A stretch of DNA of 64,000 bases. Source: Azophilus sp963663395 (lineage in GTDB: Bacteria > Pseudomonadota > Gammaproteobacteria > Pseudomonadales > Azotimanducaceae). The DNA lies in the NCBI GenBank assembly GCA_963663395.1, contig OY760226.1:1674001-1738000 (forward strand), read 5' to 3'. Within the stretch, counting starts at the first letter, position 1. Each line of letters opens with the position of its first letter. A program made the translations under genes and the position numbers. Of this stretch, positions 9,567 to 19,048 are shown piece by piece. The notes under the pieces were generated by a model. It had not been told where the DNA came from and did not search any database. It saw only the letters and a program-made list of their open reading frames with translations.

Positions 9567-10154
9567 ATGCCGCTCGTGGAACCCCTCCCTCCGGACGCCG
9601 ACGAGAGCGTCCGCAAGCTCTCCGAATTCTTCGGCGGCCCCCTCGGTTTTACGCCGAACAGCGTGCTGACGATGCAGCGGCGGCCGGAGATCGCGCGTGC
9701 CTTCATCGAGCTGAACATCGCCGTCACCCAACCCGTGCACATCGATAATCAACTCAAGCGCATGATCGGCTACATGGCGAGCTATGCCGCCGGCTGCCGC
9801 TACTGCCAGGCGCACCTGGCGCTGGGCACGAGCCGCTTCGGCGCCGATGACGAGAAGGTGGCGGCACTGTGGGAGTACAGGACGAGCCCGTTGTTTTCCG
9901 AGGCCGAGCGCGCCGCCCTGGATTTCGCCCTCGCCGCCGCCAGCGTGCCAAACGGCGTCACCGATGAAATCGCGGCCGAGTTGAAGCGGCACTACAGCGA
10001 CGATGCGATCGTCGAGATACTTGCCGAAGTGGCGTTGATGGGCTTTCTCAACCGCTGGAACGACAGCATGGGAACGGTTCTCGAAGCGGAACCCGGCAAG
10101 TTGGGCGAAGAACTCTTGGGGTCGTCAGGCTGGACGCCGGGGAAGCACCGCTGA
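9567..10154 (+). CDS. Carboxymuconolactone decarboxylase / AhpD-like protein
   Basis: 195 residues from ATG 9567. The central stretch MIGYMASYAAGCRYCQAHLA has the CxxC...H arrangement (C-R-Y-C-x-x-H) of the AhpD/CMD fold, used as a redox centre or peroxidase-reductase site. Starts MPLVEPLPPDADESVRKL. The frame is open for a long way upstream antisense to other genes; this start is chosen because similarity begins there. Function in this organism unknown; the fold suggests peroxide or ring-cleavage chemistry. Confidence 0.82.
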   Translation: MPLVEPLPPDADESVRKLSEFFGGPLGFTPNSVLTMQRRPEIARAFIELNIAVTQPVHIDNQLKRMIGYMASYAAGCRYCQAHLALGTSRFGADDEKVAALWEYRTSPLFSEAERAALDFALAAASVPNGVTDEIAAELKRHYSDDAIVEILAEVALMGFLNRWNDSMGTVLEAEPGKLGEELLGSSGWTPGKHR

Positions 10155-10241
10155 ACGCTTACGGTAGGCAGCAGGGCGAGACGAAACGACTGCGGGGCAG
10201 TTGGTGAAGTCGACCGGTGTTGCCGGGGGAGGGGAGCGGGA

Positions 10242-10625
10242 ATGAGCCGTTTCGAACAGACGCTCGAGAAGTATTTCGTGGCCCTGGACTCGGGAAATCT
10301 CCAGGGAATCCTGAATGTGTTCGCCGACGACGCGAGGGTGCACTCCCCGTTTCTTGGAGAGATGTCCGCCGAAGAGTTCTTTCCAAAAGTTTTTGCCGCC
10401 TCGTCCGCATCGGACATCACGGTTTTCGATGTGCTGGCCAGCGTGCGGGGCGAGCTCCGGGCGATTGGGTATTTCCGGTACGACTGGACCCTGGCCGACG
10501 GTACGAAAGTTCACTTCGATGCCGCTGACGTTTTCGATTTCAATGCAGGTGGCGAGATCGTCAGGATGACCATCCTTTACGACACCCACCCATTGCGGGA
10601 GACGGTGGGCGACAAGTACGCCTGA
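10242..10625 (+). CDS. SnoaL/NTF2-like small protein
   Basis: 127 residues beginning MSRFEQTLEKYFVALDSGN, with the pattern of the NTF2-like cone fold (helix-rich N-terminus, FADDARVHSPFLGE, then strands ending ADVFDFNAGGEIVRMTILYD). A good ribosome site (GGGGAGGGGAG) sits just upstream. Such proteins are isomerases, hydrolases or ligand binders; no specific function can be assigned. It follows the CMD-like gene by 87 bp on the same strand. Confidence 0.75.
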   Translation: MSRFEQTLEKYFVALDSGNLQGILNVFADDARVHSPFLGEMSAEEFFPKVFAASSASDITVFDVLASVRGELRAIGYFRYDWTLADGTKVHFDAADVFDFNAGGEIVRMTILYDTHPLRETVGDKYA

Positions 10626-10688
10626 CGCTCCAACTGCCTCCAGGAGCCCGTGCCGCGACAATTGCCGCAGTGCCCTTCTGGCCGTGCG

Positions 10689-13007
10689 CTATTGTCCGAT
10701 CGCTTCCTGTAGCACTTCGTTCAGGTCGCTGACCAGGGTGATGGCCATTTCCTTGCGCACGGGCTCCGGCAGCTTCCGGAGGTCGGCCTCGTTGTCCTTG
10801 GGCAGGATGACCTTCCTCAGCCCCGCACGGTGCGCGGCGAGAATCTTTTCCTTGACGCCGCCTACCGGGAGAACGAGGCCGGAGAGCGTCAGTTCGCCCG
10901 TCATGGCCAGCTTTTCCTGCACCGGCTTCTGGCTATAGGCCGATACCAGCGCGGTGGCCATGGTTACCCCCGCAGACGGCCCGTCCTTGGGCACGGCCCC
11001 GGCGGGCACGTGAATGTGCACGCCGCACTCCTCGATGCGCTCCCGGTCGAGGCCGATGCGATCGGCGATCGACCAGATGTAGCTGCGCGCGGCCTTGGCC
11101 GACTCCTGCATGACCTGGCCGAGATGGCCCGTCAGCGTTATTTTCTCGTCTTTCTGGGTGAGCGTCGCCTCGACGTAGAGTACATCCCCGCCGGCTTCCG
11201 TCCAGGCGAGGCCGGCGGCGACGCCGGCCGCCATGTTGGTGCGGCCGTTGTCCGACTTGAACTTCTCGGGCCCAAGCAGTTCGCCGAGTGTTTCCACGGC
11301 GATCGTGTCCTCATCGGCCTGCTCTTCCACCACCTGCCGGGCCCGCTTGCGGGCGATGCGGCCGATGACCCGTTCGAGTTCCCGCACGCCGGCTTCCCGG
11401 GTGTGGCGCCGGATCATGTAGCGCAAGCCCTCGTCGGAGATGTCGAGCTGCTCTTCCGCCAGGCCGGCTTCGGTGCGCCGCCGGGGAATCAGGTATTGCC
11501 GGGCGATGGCCTGCTTCTCCATGTCGCTGTAACCGGACAGTTCCAGCACCTCCATGCGGTCGAGCAACGGGCGCGGTATGCCTTCCAGGGTGTTTGCCGT
11601 GGTGATGAACAGCACCTTCGAGAGGTCGTAGGCGAGGTTCAGGTAGTTGTCGCGGAACTCCTTGTTCTGCTCCGGGTCCAGGATCTCCATCAGGGCGGCG
11701 GCCGGGTCGCCTCGGAAGTCGCGGCCGAGCTTGTCGATCTCGTCGAGCATCAGAATCGGGTTGGTGACGCCGGCCCGGCGCACGCCCTGCAGGATACGCC
11801 CCGGCATGGCGCCGATATAGGTGCGGCGGTGCCCGCGCAGTTCGGATTCGTCGTGCAGGCCGCCGAGGCTCATGCGCTCGAACTTGCGGCCCATGGCCCG
11901 GGCGATGGACTGGCCGAGCGAAGTCTTGCCGACGCCCGGAGGCCCGACGAAGCAGAGTATCGGCGCCTTGGCTTCCGGGTTCAGTTGCATCACCGCCAGA
12001 GATTCGAGGATGCGCTCCTTGACGTCGTCGAGCCCGTAGTGGTCTTCGTCGAGCACGACGCGCGCGTGCTCGAGGTCGAGTTGATCTTCGGTCTGCTGGT
12101 TCCAGGGAAGTTCGGCGATGAGTTCCAGGTAGCCCCGGGCCACCTGGTAGTCCGCGGCGTTGGGGGACATGCGCCCGAGGCGCTTCAGTTCGCGGTCTAC
12201 CTCGGTCTTGGCGTGGGCCGGCAGTTGCGCTTCTTCGAGCTGCTTGCGCAGTTCGGCCACGTCCTCGTCCTCGCCGGATTCCCCCAGCGCCTGCTCTATG
12301 GCCCGTTTCTGCTGGCGCAGCAGGTGTTCGCGCTGCTGCTGGTCGATATCGTCGCGGGCCTGCTCGGCGATCTGGCGGCGCAGTTCGCTGACCTGCACCT
12401 CGTGCAGCAGTATCTCGTGCACCTGTTCCATCAGGTCCCGGGTAGACCCGCATTCCAGCACCGCCTGCTCCTGCTCCAGCGTGATGTTGGCCAGGTTGGC
12501 GATGCGGTACATCTGGGTGACCGGGTCGTTGATGGAGCCGATGAGCTGCTGATAGATCTGGTCGCCGTCGCCGCCGCCGTAGAGGCTGGCAATGCGCTTG
12601 GACAGTTCGAGGTTCTCCCGCAACAGCGCATCCACGTTGGCGGCGTCGTCGCCCAGTTCTTCCATGGACAGCGAGGGCAGCCGCTCGTACTCCACTTCCA
12701 GGTGACTGCTGCCGTCGATTGCCGTGCCGAGGCGGATGCGCTCTACGCCCTGCACGATCACCTGGGCGCCCTTTTCGCGCTTTTCGACCCGGTTGATGGT
12801 GGCGATGGTGCCTATGGGGAACAGGTCGTCCCGGGCCGGGTCCTCGATAGACGCCTGTTTCTGCGCCACGGTGACGATGCGGCGCCCGGATTCGATGCCG
12901 GCGTTTACCGCCGCCAGCGACTTGGGGCGCCCGACCGCCAGGGGAATGACGATCTGCGGGTAGACCACCGTGTTTTTCAGCGGCAGTACGGGGTAGGTTT
13001 CGGCCAT
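10689..13007 (-). CDS. lon: ATP-dependent Lon protease
   Basis: About 772 residues. Order of domains: N-terminal substrate domain (PVLPLKNTVVYPQIVIPL), coiled-coil middle, AAA+ module with Walker A GPPGVGKTSLGQS and Walker B LMLDEIDK, and the C-terminal serine protease domain with PKDGPSAGVTMATAL (catalytic Ser) and a lysine further on (VGGVKEKILAAHR). Degrades misfolded and regulatory proteins in the cytoplasm. ATG 13007 is taken as start; a GTG at 13022 would add five residues and is equally possible. A sigma-32-like promoter lies just upstream. Confidence 0.96.
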   Translation of the reverse strand: MAETYPVLPLKNTVVYPQIVIPLAVGRPKSLAAVNAGIESGRRIVTVAQKQASIEDPARDDLFPIGTIATINRVEKREKGAQVIVQGVERIRLGTAIDGSSHLEVEYERLPSLSMEELGDDAANVDALLRENLELSKRIASLYGGGDGDQIYQQLIGSINDPVTQMYRIANLANITLEQEQAVLECGSTRDLMEQVHEILLHEVQVSELRRQIAEQARDDIDQQQREHLLRQQKRAIEQALGESGEDEDVAELRKQLEEAQLPAHAKTEVDRELKRLGRMSPNAADYQVARGYLELIAELPWNQQTEDQLDLEHARVVLDEDHYGLDDVKERILESLAVMQLNPEAKAPILCFVGPPGVGKTSLGQSIARAMGRKFERMSLGGLHDESELRGHRRTYIGAMPGRILQGVRRAGVTNPILMLDEIDKLGRDFRGDPAAALMEILDPEQNKEFRDNYLNLAYDLSKVLFITTANTLEGIPRPLLDRMEVLELSGYSDMEKQAIARQYLIPRRRTEAGLAEEQLDISDEGLRYMIRRHTREAGVRELERVIGRIARKRARQVVEEQADEDTIAVETLGELLGPEKFKSDNGRTNMAAGVAAGLAWTEAGGDVLYVEATLTQKDEKITLTGHLGQVMQESAKAARSYIWSIADRIGLDRERIEECGVHIHVPAGAVPKDGPSAGVTMATALVSAYSQKPVQEKLAMTGELTLSGLVLPVGGVKEKILAAHRAGLRKVILPKDNEADLRKLPEPVRKEMAITLVSDLNEVLQEAIGQ

Positions 13008-13044
13008 GAGGAACGGCTGCACTTTTATTAGGGCCTATTTAGCG

Positions 13045-13072
13045 ATATGTGGGCAGTATTGTGCAATTCAAG
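13045..13072 (-). promoter_or_regulatory. Putative heat-shock (sigma-32) promoter of lon
   Basis: On the minus strand CTTGAA (13067-13072) is followed after 14 bases by CCACATAT (13045-13052). This matches the sigma-32 pattern CTTGAA-N11-15-CCCCATnT with one mismatch. It lies about 40-65 bp before the lon start, as expected for a heat-shock protease gene. Confidence 0.6.
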
Positions 13073-13221
13073 TAGGCAATGGTTGCCCGCGGCTGATCTC
13101 TTCTCATTAGACGCCGTCGGGGGCAAACAGTTTCCATGCGCGACGAAATTTGCCCTGCCGCCCGTCTGGCCGCCTGTGGGGGGTTGCCCGCGGAGCCCCC
13201 GCGAAACGGGGAATTCCGGGC

Positions 13222-14283
13222 TCAATCGATCAGTTGTTGCGCGCGCGCGGCTTCCTCGCGGACCAGTTCCGGGGCGCCGAGCATCTGCCGGTTGAAGCCG
13301 ATGCGCTTGAACCAGTAGTGCAGCCCCAACAGGTCGGTAAAACCCATGCCGCCATGCACTTCCGTCGCCTTGCGCGCCACGAAGGTGCCCACCTCGGCCA
13401 CGTGGGCCTTGGTGTGACAGGCGGTGAGGTGCGCTTCATCGGGAACCTCGGACAGCGCGTGCGCCGCGTACCAGACCATCGCCCGGCAGGGTTCCAGGGA
13501 GGCCGCCATCTCCGCGCAGAGGTGCTTTACCGCCTGGAACGAGCCGATGGGCCGGTTGAACTGGCGCCGCTCTCCGGCGTAGGCGACTGCCTGGTCGAGC
13601 ATGTTCTGGGCGGCGCCGAGGGTATCCGCCGCCAGCATGACGCGCCCGGTGTCGATCAGGCTTTCGAGGTGTTCCGGGTTGTCGGACAGCAGGGTGGCGG
13701 GCGTGCCGTCGAAAGTCAGCTCGCAGGTGGGCCTGGTCCTGTCGATGGTCGGTTGCGCCTTTTGCCGTGCCGCGGCGGCCGGCGCCAGGAACAGGCGGCG
13801 GTGCTGATCGGCCACCAGGAATTCGTCGGCAGCCGGGTCGAGAACGAAAAGCGCCTTGCCGGTCAGGCGGCCCTCATTCGAGCGGATGCCCGCATCGGCG
13901 CGCGCCGCCACCGCTTCGCCGAGTGCGACGCCGATGCGCAATTCGCCGGCGGCGAGCCCGGCGAGGCGGTCGTCCTGTTCCCCGGCGAGCGTCAGCGCCA
14001 GCGGACCGAGGATGGCGGAACTGAGGAAGGGCGAGGGTGTGCAGTGGTAACCGAGGCATTCCGCGACAAGCGCCGCATCCAGGGGACTGAGGCCGACGCC
14101 CCCGTGCTCTTCCGGGACGAGCAGCGCCCCGGCTCCGAGTTCACAAAGCGCCGACCAGATGGCGGCATCGGTGTCCTTGCCGGCAGCCACCCGGCGCACG
14201 GTGTCCAGCCCGGCGTTGCCCTCGAGGCACCGGTTGACGCTGTCCTGCAGCAGCGTCTGTTCTTCCGACAGCCCGAAATCCAC
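13222..14283 (-). CDS. Acyl-CoA dehydrogenase, shorter subunit-like
   Basis: 353 residues if started at GTG 14283 (VDFGLSEEQTLLQDSVNRCL), which follows the stop of the upstream acyl-CoA dehydrogenase by two bases and is preceded by GGGAGG. The C-terminal flavin/tetramer part AVAYAGERRQFNRPIGSFQAVKH and ATEVHGGMGFTDLLGLHYW is clear. It is more diverged in the middle than the partner gene. Such paired, unequal acyl-CoA dehydrogenases often form heteromeric enzymes for steroid or branched side-chain CoA esters (known in actinobacteria and some proteobacteria; inference here). Confidence 0.85.
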   Translation of the reverse strand: MDFGLSEEQTLLQDSVNRCLEGNAGLDTVRRVAAGKDTDAAIWSALCELGAGALLVPEEHGGVGLSPLDAALVAECLGYHCTPSPFLSSAILGPLALTLAGEQDDRLAGLAAGELRIGVALGEAVAARADAGIRSNEGRLTGKALFVLDPAADEFLVADQHRRLFLAPAAAARQKAQPTIDRTRPTCELTFDGTPATLLSDNPEHLESLIDTGRVMLAADTLGAAQNMLDQAVAYAGERRQFNRPIGSFQAVKHLCAEMAASLEPCRAMVWYAAHALSEVPDEAHLTACHTKAHVAEVGTFVARKATEVHGGMGFTDLLGLHYWFKRIGFNRQMLGAPELVREEAARAQQLID

Positions 14284-14285
14284 CC

Positions 14286-15512
14286 TCAGCCTCCCGCTGC
14301 TTGCGCAGCCCAGGGGGCAGACCCGGGAAGCGCCTTGGGTTCCCTGGGCAATCCCAGGCCCCGTTCGCCGATGATGTTTTTCTGGATCTGTGACGTGCCG
14401 CCGCCGATGATCAGCCCCAGAAAGTACATGTAGTGGTTCTGCCAACTGAACCGGTCCGTGGCGTCGGGGCCGGTCTTCTCGCCGTAGGCGAGCCCGCGCT
14501 CGCCCATGACGTCGATGCCGAGCTGTTCGAGTTCGTGGCGCAGTTCCGTGCCCTGCAGCTTGGCGATCATGCGCGCGAGCTGCGCGTCCCTGTTGTTCAA
14601 CTTCGCGGAGAGTATGCGCAGGTCGTTGAAGCGCATTGCCATTACGCGTCCCTGGATGCGCATCAGCCGGTCGCGGTAGGTGGGGTGCTCCATCAGGGGG
14701 CGGCCGTCGACGGTCTCGGACTTCATCAGCCGAATCAGTGCGTACACCCGTGCCAGGCTCGCGTTGGGGTCCCCCAGGGAGTCCCGCTCGTGCCCGAGTA
14801 TGGTGTTGGCCACGCGCCAGCCTTCGCCGCGCGCGCCGATCATCTGGTGAGCGGGCACCCGGACATCGGTGAAAAACACCTCGTTGAAATTCGCGGCGCC
14901 CGTCATGTCCACGAGCGGCCGGATCTCGATGCCCGGCGTGTCCATGCGCAGCAGCAGGAAGGAGATGCCCTGGTGCTTGGGCGCATCGGGCTCGGTGCGC
15001 ACCAGGCAGAACATCCAGTGGGCCATGTGTGCCTGGGAGGTCCAGATCTTCTGGCCGTTGATGACCCAGTGGTCGCCGTCGAGTTCGGCGCGGGTTCTCA
15101 GGCTCGCCAGATCGCTGCCGGAACCCGGTTCAGAGTAGCCCTGGCACCAGATCGTCTCGCCCTCGATGGTCGTTCGGACGTGTTGCCGCTTCTGCTCCTC
15201 GGTACCCAGTTCGAGCACCGTCGGCACCAGCATGGAGATGCCGATGCCGCCGGTGCCGGGGTTGACACGGGCAGCGGCGAACTCCTCGGCGATGATGCGC
15301 GATTTCAGGATGTCCGGTTCAGCGCCGTAGCCGCCGTATTCCTTGGGGATAGTGCGGGCTGCATAGCCGTTCGAAATCAACAGCTTCTGCCACTCGATGG
15401 CGGCGGGGCGCCCCGGGTCCACGCCTCGCGGGGCCTGGCTGCCGTGCGCTTCCAGAAACTGCTTTACCTCGCCTCGAAAAACGTCGTATTCGGCCCCGTA
15501 TGCCAGATCCAT
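14286..15512 (-). CDS. Acyl-CoA dehydrogenase
   Basis: 408 residues starting MDLAYGAEYDVFRGEVKQFL. Typical signatures: WCQGYSEPGSGSDLASLRT (FAD/substrate binding), VINGQKIWTSQAHMAHW, and the C-terminal LIIGGGTSQIQKNIIGERGLGLP. Performs alpha,beta-dehydrogenation of an acyl-CoA, passing electrons to ETF. First gene of a tightly coupled pair with the shorter dehydrogenase; the two probably act together. Confidence 0.93.
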   Translation of the reverse strand: MDLAYGAEYDVFRGEVKQFLEAHGSQAPRGVDPGRPAAIEWQKLLISNGYAARTIPKEYGGYGAEPDILKSRIIAEEFAAARVNPGTGGIGISMLVPTVLELGTEEQKRQHVRTTIEGETIWCQGYSEPGSGSDLASLRTRAELDGDHWVINGQKIWTSQAHMAHWMFCLVRTEPDAPKHQGISFLLLRMDTPGIEIRPLVDMTGAANFNEVFFTDVRVPAHQMIGARGEGWRVANTILGHERDSLGDPNASLARVYALIRLMKSETVDGRPLMEHPTYRDRLMRIQGRVMAMRFNDLRILSAKLNNRDAQLARMIAKLQGTELRHELEQLGIDVMGERGLAYGEKTGPDATDRFSWQNHYMYFLGLIIGGGTSQIQKNIIGERGLGLPREPKALPGSAPWAAQAAGG

Positions 15513-15694
15513 GCATCCGCTCCGATTGGAAAGGCGGCAGTGTAGCCGAAGCGCGCCGGGGGGTGCGACCGCGGCCGGCCGGCCCCAGTCTTCGGCGATG
15601 CGGCTGCAGCGCCAGGAACGCTCGCTTGGCCGGGGGTTCCCGATTGCTCCATAATTCCAGCCCTCCCAGGCTCGACCGGAGTGCCGGAAACCGG

Positions 15695-16330
15695 ATGGAC
15701 AAGGCAGCCATGCTGGACACCATGGCCGCCATGCAGGATGCGCACAACACCCAGGTGCATCCGCAGTGGCGCCAGAGCGGCTATGAGTATTACCGGGCCG
15801 TTTGGGTCGAGTGTGCGGAACTGCTGGATCACTTCGGCTGGAAGTGGTGGAAACATCAGCGGCCGGACCTCGACCAGGTCAAGCTGGAACTGGTGGACAT
15901 CTGGCACTTCGGCATGAGCGACCTGATCCGCGCGGATGCGCTGAACGCCAGCGCCATCGAGGTCCTCGACATCGAACCGGTTGCGGAAGCGGAGCCTGAG
16001 GCGTTGCGCCTGGCCGTGGAAGACCTCGCCCGGGAGACCCTGGCGGCCAAGGCGTTTGCACTGGAAGCGTTCGCCCGGGCGATGCGGCTGCTGCCGCTGA
16101 CTTTCGACGAACTGTTCCGCCTGTACATCGGCAAGAACGTGCTGAACCGGTTTCGCCAGGACCACGGCTACAAGACGGGCACCTACGTGAAGACCTGGGA
16201 CGGCCGCGAGGACAACGAACACCTCGTGGAACTGCTCGATGACCTGGAACGGCCGGAAACGGCGGTCGCCGACCTGTACGGCCGTCTCGAGGCGCGCTAC
16301 CCGGGCGGGCGCGGCGAAGCGGCTGACTGA
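15695..16330 (+). CDS. dUTPase, all-alpha (dimeric) type
   Basis: 211 residues from ATG 15695 (MDKAAMLDTMAAMQDAHN). The metal-binding ECAELLDHFGWKWWKHQ and LELVDIWHF motifs are those of the all-alpha NTP pyrophosphatase dUTPase-2 family, with an E-x-x-E...E-x-x-D arrangement. Hydrolyses dUTP to dUMP, limiting uracil in DNA and feeding thymidylate synthesis. The frame is open upstream but nothing recognisable lies there. dcd, which makes dUTP from dCTP, is also present in the window at 52.2 kb. Confidence 0.85.
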   Translation: MDKAAMLDTMAAMQDAHNTQVHPQWRQSGYEYYRAVWVECAELLDHFGWKWWKHQRPDLDQVKLELVDIWHFGMSDLIRADALNASAIEVLDIEPVAEAEPEALRLAVEDLARETLAAKAFALEAFARAMRLLPLTFDELFRLYIGKNVLNRFRQDHGYKTGTYVKTWDGREDNEHLVELLDDLERPETAVADLYGRLEARYPGGRGEAAD

Positions 16331-16446
16331 TTGATGCCTTGCTGCTCCGCGGGCGGCCCCCGGCTTGGCCTGTTTGCTACGACGGGCTCGCCGGATCGGC
16401 CATGCGGAAGTGACAATCCGCAGGCGTTTCATGAGGGGACGGGCAG

Positions 16447-17535
16447 GTGAAAAAACTTCTGCTCGTAACCGATGCCTGGGAGCCGCAGACCAACGGCGTC
16501 GTCACCACCCTGCAACAGGTGACGCGTCATCTGCCGGAATTCGGGTTCGAAGCCCGAGTGGTGCATCCCGGCGAGTTCAAGCAGGTGCCGCTGCCCAGCT
16601 ATCCCGAGATCCGCATCTCGCGTAATCCGTGGAAGCTCAACGAGACGCTGCGCCGCGAGCGGCCGGACGCCTGTCATGTCGCCACCGAAGGGCCGCTCGG
16701 GCTCTATGCACGGAGCCTGTTCCGGCGGCGGGGCATCCCCTTTACCACGTCGTTGCATACGAAGTTCCCGGAGTACGCGCATCAGCGTATTCGTCTACCG
16801 CTCAACATGGGCTATGCCTTCATCCGCTGGTTTCATCGCCCGGCACAGCGCACGCTGTGCACCACCGAATCGTTGAAGCAGGAACTGCTCGGCTGGGGGT
16901 TGCGCAAACTCGTCGTCTGGAGCCGTGGGGTGGACACGGACAGGTTTCGACCTGCGCTGGACCGATTGGGCGCCGCCGCCCTCCAGCCGTGCGCCGCCTC
17001 GGATCGGCCGGGGGACAATGGCGCCAACGGCGGCTCGTCCAGCGGCCGGCGGCCGCGCCTCCTGTATGTCGGCCGCATCGCCGTCGAAAAGAACGTTCAA
17101 GCCTTTCTTGACCTGGACATCAATGCGGAAAAAGTCATGGTCGGCGACGGGCCGCAGCGCGCGGAGCTCGAGGCCAGGTATCCGAACGCACAGTGGCTCG
17201 GTTACCGCAAGGGTCAGCCGCTGGTCGACGAATACGCGGCGGCCGATGCCTTCGTGTTTCCCAGCCGCACCGATACCTTCGGCCTGGTCATGCTCGAGGC
17301 CCTGGCCTGCGGCACGCCGGTGGCCGCCTATCCGGTGACCGGCCCGAAGGACGTCGTGCGGCAGGGCGTCACGGGCTGGCTGGACGAGGACCTGAACGTC
17401 GCGGTACGAAACGCGTTGCAGGTCAGCCGGGAAGACTGCCGCGCCTATGCCGTGGCCAACGGCTGGCCGAAAATCGCCTGCCGGATGGCCGACAATCTCG
17501 CCGTCTTCGACTGGCGGGACATTGGCGGACGCTGA
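16447..17535 (+). CDS. Glycosyltransferase family 4-type (GT-B) protein
   Basis: 362 residues from GTG 16447 (MKKLLLVTDAWEPQTNGVVTTLQQ). The opening motif and the C-terminal SRTDTFGLVMLEALACGTPVAAYPVTG (E-x7-E) are typical of GDP-mannose or UDP-sugar dependent alpha-glycosyltransferases acting on lipids. There is a low-complexity Ser/Gly/Arg insert around residues 185-205 (NGANGGSSSGRRPR) between the two Rossmann domains. The acceptor is unknown. It overlaps the start of the Nudix gene by 14 bp. Confidence 0.87.
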   Translation: MKKLLLVTDAWEPQTNGVVTTLQQVTRHLPEFGFEARVVHPGEFKQVPLPSYPEIRISRNPWKLNETLRRERPDACHVATEGPLGLYARSLFRRRGIPFTTSLHTKFPEYAHQRIRLPLNMGYAFIRWFHRPAQRTLCTTESLKQELLGWGLRKLVVWSRGVDTDRFRPALDRLGAAALQPCAASDRPGDNGANGGSSSGRRPRLLYVGRIAVEKNVQAFLDLDINAEKVMVGDGPQRAELEARYPNAQWLGYRKGQPLVDEYAAADAFVFPSRTDTFGLVMLEALACGTPVAAYPVTGPKDVVRQGVTGWLDEDLNVAVRNALQVSREDCRAYAVANGWPKIACRMADNLAVFDWRDIGGR

Positions 17536-18040
17536 TCTGCCCGTAGCGTCGCTGCGGGCGGAACTGCAGCGGCGCCTGGTCGGCTGGCAACCCGACTACA
17601 CCGGCACCCTGCTGTTCATTCGCGATGGCGACCGTCTGCTGCTGATTCGCAAGAAGCGGGGCCACGGCGCGGGCAAGATCAACGCGCCGGGCGGCAAGGT
17701 CGATGCGGGGGAGACGCCCGAGGAATCCGCGGTTCGGGAAACCCTGGAAGAGGTGGGCGTGCGGGCGCTCGACCCCGTGCACATGGCCGTTCTGCGCTTC
17801 GTCGACCGTGTCGACCCCCAGTGGCTGGGTCATGTCTTCGTCGCCGAAAACCACGAGGGAACACCGCACGAAACCGACGAGGCGAAGCCATTCTGGGTGC
17901 CACTGGATGCGATTCCCTACGCCGCGATGTGGGAGGACGACTGCATCTGGCTGCCGGAGATACTCGCGGGACGGCCCGTGCGGGGAGATTTCCTTTTCGA
18001 GTCCGGCAAGCTGCTGAGCTATGCGCTGCAGGAGCGGTAA
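17522..18040 (+). CDS. Nudix hydrolase, MTH1-like (8-oxo-dGTPase type)
   Basis: About 172 residues. The Nudix box is complete: GGKVDAGETPEESAVRETLEEVG (G-x5-E-x7-R-E-x-x-E-E-x-G). The C-terminal region WEDDCIWLPEILAGRPVRG resembles the WxDDxYWxPxxLxG stretch of human MTH1-type enzymes, suggesting hydrolysis of oxidised purine dNTPs. Start uncertain: TTG 17522 just inside the glycosyltransferase 3' end is preferred over an ATG 75 bp further inside that gene. Confidence 0.83.
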   Translation: MADADLPVASLRAELQRRLVGWQPDYTGTLLFIRDGDRLLLIRKKRGHGAGKINAPGGKVDAGETPEESAVRETLEEVGVRALDPVHMAVLRFVDRVDPQWLGHVFVAENHEGTPHETDEAKPFWVPLDAIPYAAMWEDDCIWLPEILAGRPVRGDFLFESGKLLSYALQER

Positions 18041-18090
18041 TTGGAGATTGCAGGCCAGGAGGTCCTGTTTGCGGTCCAGGTTCTCAAATG

Positions 18091-18140
18091 AATCAAGTTT
18101 GCACCCGGTCGCCGCGTTCTCGCAGGGCCGGGCGTTCCCC
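18091..18140 (+). repeat. Dispersed intergenic repeat, copy A
   Basis: Contains TTTGCACCCGGTCGCCG followed by a GC-rich stretch, between the convergent ends of the Nudix and argF genes. Similar stretches occur at 21674-21735 (minus), 31991-32048 and 55521-55580. Alignment by eye; family boundaries are approximate. Confidence 0.4.
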
Positions 18141-18142
18141 CT

Positions 18143-19048
18143 TCAGCGTTCGACCAGCAGAAACTCCAGCAGCGCCTTCTGGCTGTGCAGCCGGTTACCC
18201 GCGGCCGTCCAGGCGCCGCTGCGCGGGTCGTCCAGCACCGTCTCGTTGACTTCCTCGCCCCGGTGGGCGGGAAGGCAGTGCAGAAACAGCACCTCGTCCT
18301 TCGCGTAATCGAGCAGGTCTTCGTTGACCTGGTAGGGCGCAAAGGCGTTGCGCCGCTCCTCGCGTTCCGCATCGTGGCCGATGGATGACCAGACATCGGT
18401 GACCACCAGGTCGGCGTTTTCCACGGCTTCCCTTGGCGCCTCCGCCAGCGTCGTATTGTTGCTGCCGGCCAGCAGTTCCGCGTCGGGCTCGAAACCCGGC
18501 GGGCAGGCGATCCTGAGCTGGAAACCGTACTGGCTGGCGGCATTGATGTAGGACTGGCACATGTTGTAGCCGTCGCCGAGAAAGGCGACCGTGCTGCCTT
18601 CCACCGGCCCGCGCAGTTCCTCGAAGGTCTGCATGTCGGCCAGCAGCTGGCAGGGATGAAAGCGGTTGGTCATGGCGTTGATGACGGGAATGGACGCGGC
18701 CCCGGCAAAGACTTCGACATCGGCGTGGCTCTGCGTGCGGATGATGGCAATGTCCACCATCTCGGAAAGAACCTTTGCGGTATCGGCGATCGGCTCGCCC
18801 CGCCCGAGCTGGGTGTCTGCGGCCCCCAGGAAGATTGCCAGGCCGCCCAGCTGGTTCATGCCGGCTTCGAACGCCACGCGTGTGCGGGTGCTGCTGAGCA
18901 GCAGCATCAGCCCGGCGGTGCGGCCAACCAGCGGCCGGTAGGCTTCGCCGGCGGCGAGACTGCGCTTGAGTTCGCTGCCCCGGGCGAGCAGGACCTTCAG
19001 TTCTTCCGGAGAGCAGTCGAGCAGCGACAGGAAATCCCGCTTGCTCAT
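18143..19048 (-). CDS. argF: Ornithine carbamoyltransferase
   Basis: 301 residues. Carbamoyl-phosphate site STRTRVAFEAGMNQLGG, HPCQLLADMQT, and the C-terminal ornithine-site motif HCLPAHRGEEV. Transfers the carbamoyl group to ornithine to make citrulline in arginine synthesis. It lies directly downstream of argD (113 bp) on the same strand. Length is typical for the short bacterial form. Confidence 0.96.
   Translation of the reverse strand: MSKRDFLSLLDCSPEELKVLLARGSELKRSLAAGEAYRPLVGRTAGLMLLLSSTRTRVAFEAGMNQLGGLAIFLGAADTQLGRGEPIADTAKVLSEMVDIAIIRTQSHADVEVFAGAASIPVINAMTNRFHPCQLLADMQTFEELRGPVEGSTVAFLGDGYNMCQSYINAASQYGFQLRIACPPGFEPDAELLAGSNNTTLAEAPREAVENADLVVTDVWSSIGHDAEREERRNAFAPYQVNEDLLDYAKDEVLFLHCLPAHRGEEVNETVLDDPRSGAWTAAGNRLHSQKALLEFLLVER

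Noticed and set aside
6993..10154. A 1053-codon plus-strand open frame across the MFS and GMC genes
   Set aside because: It is antisense to two well-recognised genes and reflects high-GC codon bias; only its last 195 codons (9567-10154) code for a recognisable protein.
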